A DNA stretch of 64,000 nucleotides, taken from Tsukamurella sp. 1534. GTDB lineage: Bacteria > Actinomycetota > Actinomycetes > Mycobacteriales > Mycobacteriaceae. Where the stretch lies: assembly GCF_000312385.1 (NCBI RefSeq), contig NZ_HE997626.1:359206-423205 (forward strand). The letters run 5' to 3'. The position numbers were made by a program, and so were the translations under genes. The notes under the pieces were generated by a model. That model worked only from the letters and a program-made list of their open reading frames with translations, had not been told where the DNA came from and ran no database searches. Within the stretch, counting starts at the first letter, position 1. Every line of letters starts with the position of its first letter. This document shows positions 62,973 through 64,000 of this stretch, piece after piece.

Positions 62973-63898
62973 CCCGGGAAGGGAGGGACGTGGGGGATGA
63001 CGCCCGCGCGGTCCATCGCGTTGGTCAGGATCTTGAAGAAGCGGAGGCGGTCGTTCAGGTCCTCCCAGCTCCAATGGCAGACCGTCATACCGATGGTTCC
63101 GAAATCGCTGTCGCGTCGCTTCTCGTACGCCCGACGGTCCGCGTCGGACCGGTACTTGTCGTCACCGTCGAACTCGCCCACGAGATTCCCCCAGAGGAAG
63201 TCCGCGTAGTAGGTGCGCCCATCGATGTGGAACGGGCGCTGGAGCAGCGGCATCGGCAGCTTCCACTGGATCATTCGCGCGCGGGACCACGACTCGCCCA
63301 CGGATTCGCTGTTGTCGACCGAATCCCGCAGCGCGCGGAGCACCACCCGGCGTCCGCGGCGGCGGCCGAGCGCCTCGACCACCGCCTCGAGTTCGGGGAG
63401 CGGCACCGGCGGTGGATCGGTCGGTTTCGGGAACCGTCGTCGCAGCCGGGCGCCGTCGATCACGGCCAGCGCCTGCTCGTACGTTCCCGCCATCGCCACG
63501 TCGATCGCGGTGCGCCCGCGCGCCGTCACCGTCATCCCGTCGACGACGCCCGTCTCGTTCGCGTGGAGCGGCCGCGGGTGCACGTGGCGGCGCCGGCTGA
63601 TGACACCTCCGCCGTGCGTGCCGTCGACCGTCGTGTGCACGCGCGCGTAGTCGGGGCGGAGCATCGGCAGCCCGTGCAGGGCCGCGGCGCTCTGATGACT
63701 GATCACCGCGCGATTGCCGTCGGCCAGCGCGGACGCACGCACCGTCGCGACGTACTCCGCCCACGGCGTCCCACGTGGTGCCCGCGTGTACACCCCCGGC
63801 CAGACGCGCCGGAACTCCCCCTTCCTGATCGCGTCGCGGATCCTGTCGTCGTCCCATTCCTGTGCGAGCAGCGTCGCCCGCGTGATCAATGTCGCCAC
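62969..63898 (-). CDS. AbiEi-like HTH / DUF559-type protein
   Basis: A 309-residue protein, a distant paralogue of the one at 45839-46729. The N-terminal part (LITRATLLAQEWDDDRIRDAIRKGEFRRVWPGVYTRAPRGTPWAEYVATVRASAL) is the AbiEi-type HTH. RAVISHQSAAALHGLPML and GRTAIDVAM follow. The C-terminal nuclease-like part shows YYADFLWGNLVGEFDGDDKYRSDADRRAYEKRRDSDFGTIGMTVCHWSWEDL, with E-x-D and K/R spacing as in DUF559. No partner toxin is adjacent. GTG 63898 starts it. The 43-bp tandem repeat overlaps its last codon. Function unknown; a defence or regulatory role is inferred. Confidence 0.72.
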   Translation of the reverse strand: MATLITRATLLAQEWDDDRIRDAIRKGEFRRVWPGVYTRAPRGTPWAEYVATVRASALADGNRAVISHQSAAALHGLPMLRPDYARVHTTVDGTHGGGVISRRRHVHPRPLHANETGVVDGMTVTARGRTAIDVAMAGTYEQALAVIDGARLRRRFPKPTDPPPVPLPELEAVVEALGRRRGRRVVLRALRDSVDNSESVGESWSRARMIQWKLPMPLLQRPFHIDGRTYYADFLWGNLVGEFDGDDKYRSDADRRAYEKRRDSDFGTIGMTVCHWSWEDLNDRLRFFKILTNAMDRAGVIPHVPPFPG

Positions 63899-64000
63899 AT
63901 CAGCCCCCCCGGCTATGACCGTGCATCACGACGGGGCGGCGGTCGAGAGCATGTCCGCCGGTCATCCACAGGTTTCTCGGCGGCCGCTCGGTCATCCACA
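63899..64000. other. right-edge spacer with repeated GTCATCCACA
   Basis: GTCATCCACA occurs at 63961-63970 and 63991-64000, exactly 30 bp apart, just upstream of the DUF559-type gene. It resembles the DnaA box and the string near the other DUF559-type gene. The second copy runs to the window edge. Confidence 0.5.

Overview
The window is GC-rich DNA (about 70% by eye) from a mycolic-acid-containing actinomycete. Three MspA-type mycomembrane porins, RpfB, MprAB/PepD, a Ruc-type zinc-ribbon chaperone with a CIRCE operator, GlpR and a SigG-like ECF factor point to Mycobacteriales. The set fits Tsukamurella best, but I assign the genus only tentatively. Much of the gene content follows the Mycobacterium tuberculosis Rv0981-Rv1011 block in inverse order: ispE-ksgA-rpfB-tatD, metG, pabB, rsmI/pmt at the left, then glpR-rimJ-moeA-galU, the folate cyclo-ligase, ruc, mscL, and moaB2-pepD-mprB-mprA at the right.

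Layout. 1-4.9 kb: end of a SorC-type regulator, then a copper locus (CopA ATPase fused to a YHS domain, and a His-rich membrane-anchored partner) behind two CsoR-type operators and an array of a 9-bp motif. 4.9-17.6 kb: ispE, ksgA, rpfB, tatD, a lipoprotein, metG, pabB, rsmI, pmt and an MFS exporter. 17.7-25.4 kb: a complete overlapping kdpFABCDE potassium operon. 25.4-32.6 kb: accessory genes (TetR-like regulator, a perfect 58-bp direct repeat, SigG-like sigma factor plus VOC protein, and a divergent Lrp / APH kinase / dialkylglycine decarboxylase and AzlCD locus). 32.6-40.9 kb: two paralogous Pro/Gly-rich membrane proteins, an acyltransferase, a redox-type pair controlled by HxlR, small membrane proteins, a Mce-associated-like protein and tRNA-Ala(CGC). 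40.9-45.8 kb: the divisome locus glpR, rimJ, moeA/glp, galU and the divergent folate cyclo-ligase. 45.8-51.4 kb: a DUF559/AbiEi-like gene bracketed by related repeats, TetR, ruc, thioesterase, SAF protein, PrsW protease and mscL. 51.5-57.4 kb: three MspA-like porins interleaved with two secreted modular proteins of unknown function. 57.9-62.4 kb: a small conserved protein, moaB2, pepD, mprB and mprA. 62.4-64 kb: a repeat-laden spacer and a second DUF559-type gene.

How it works together. Several neighbourhoods concern the cell envelope: mechanosensitive channel, porins, MprAB-PepD envelope-stress response, GalU sugar-nucleotide supply, Pmt protein mannosylation, RpfB peptidoglycan remodelling and the Glp/GlpR division scaffold. 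Many genes have a TANNNT hexamer 6-7 nt before the start codon and no Shine-Dalgarno, which suggests leaderless transcripts. The best candidates for undescribed biology are the porin-interleaved secreted modular proteins, the repeat-bracketed DUF559 gene, the dispersed 110-bp palindromic element with its derived 43-bp tandem repeat, the periodic 9-bp motif array, and the over-represented octamer GACGGTGC.
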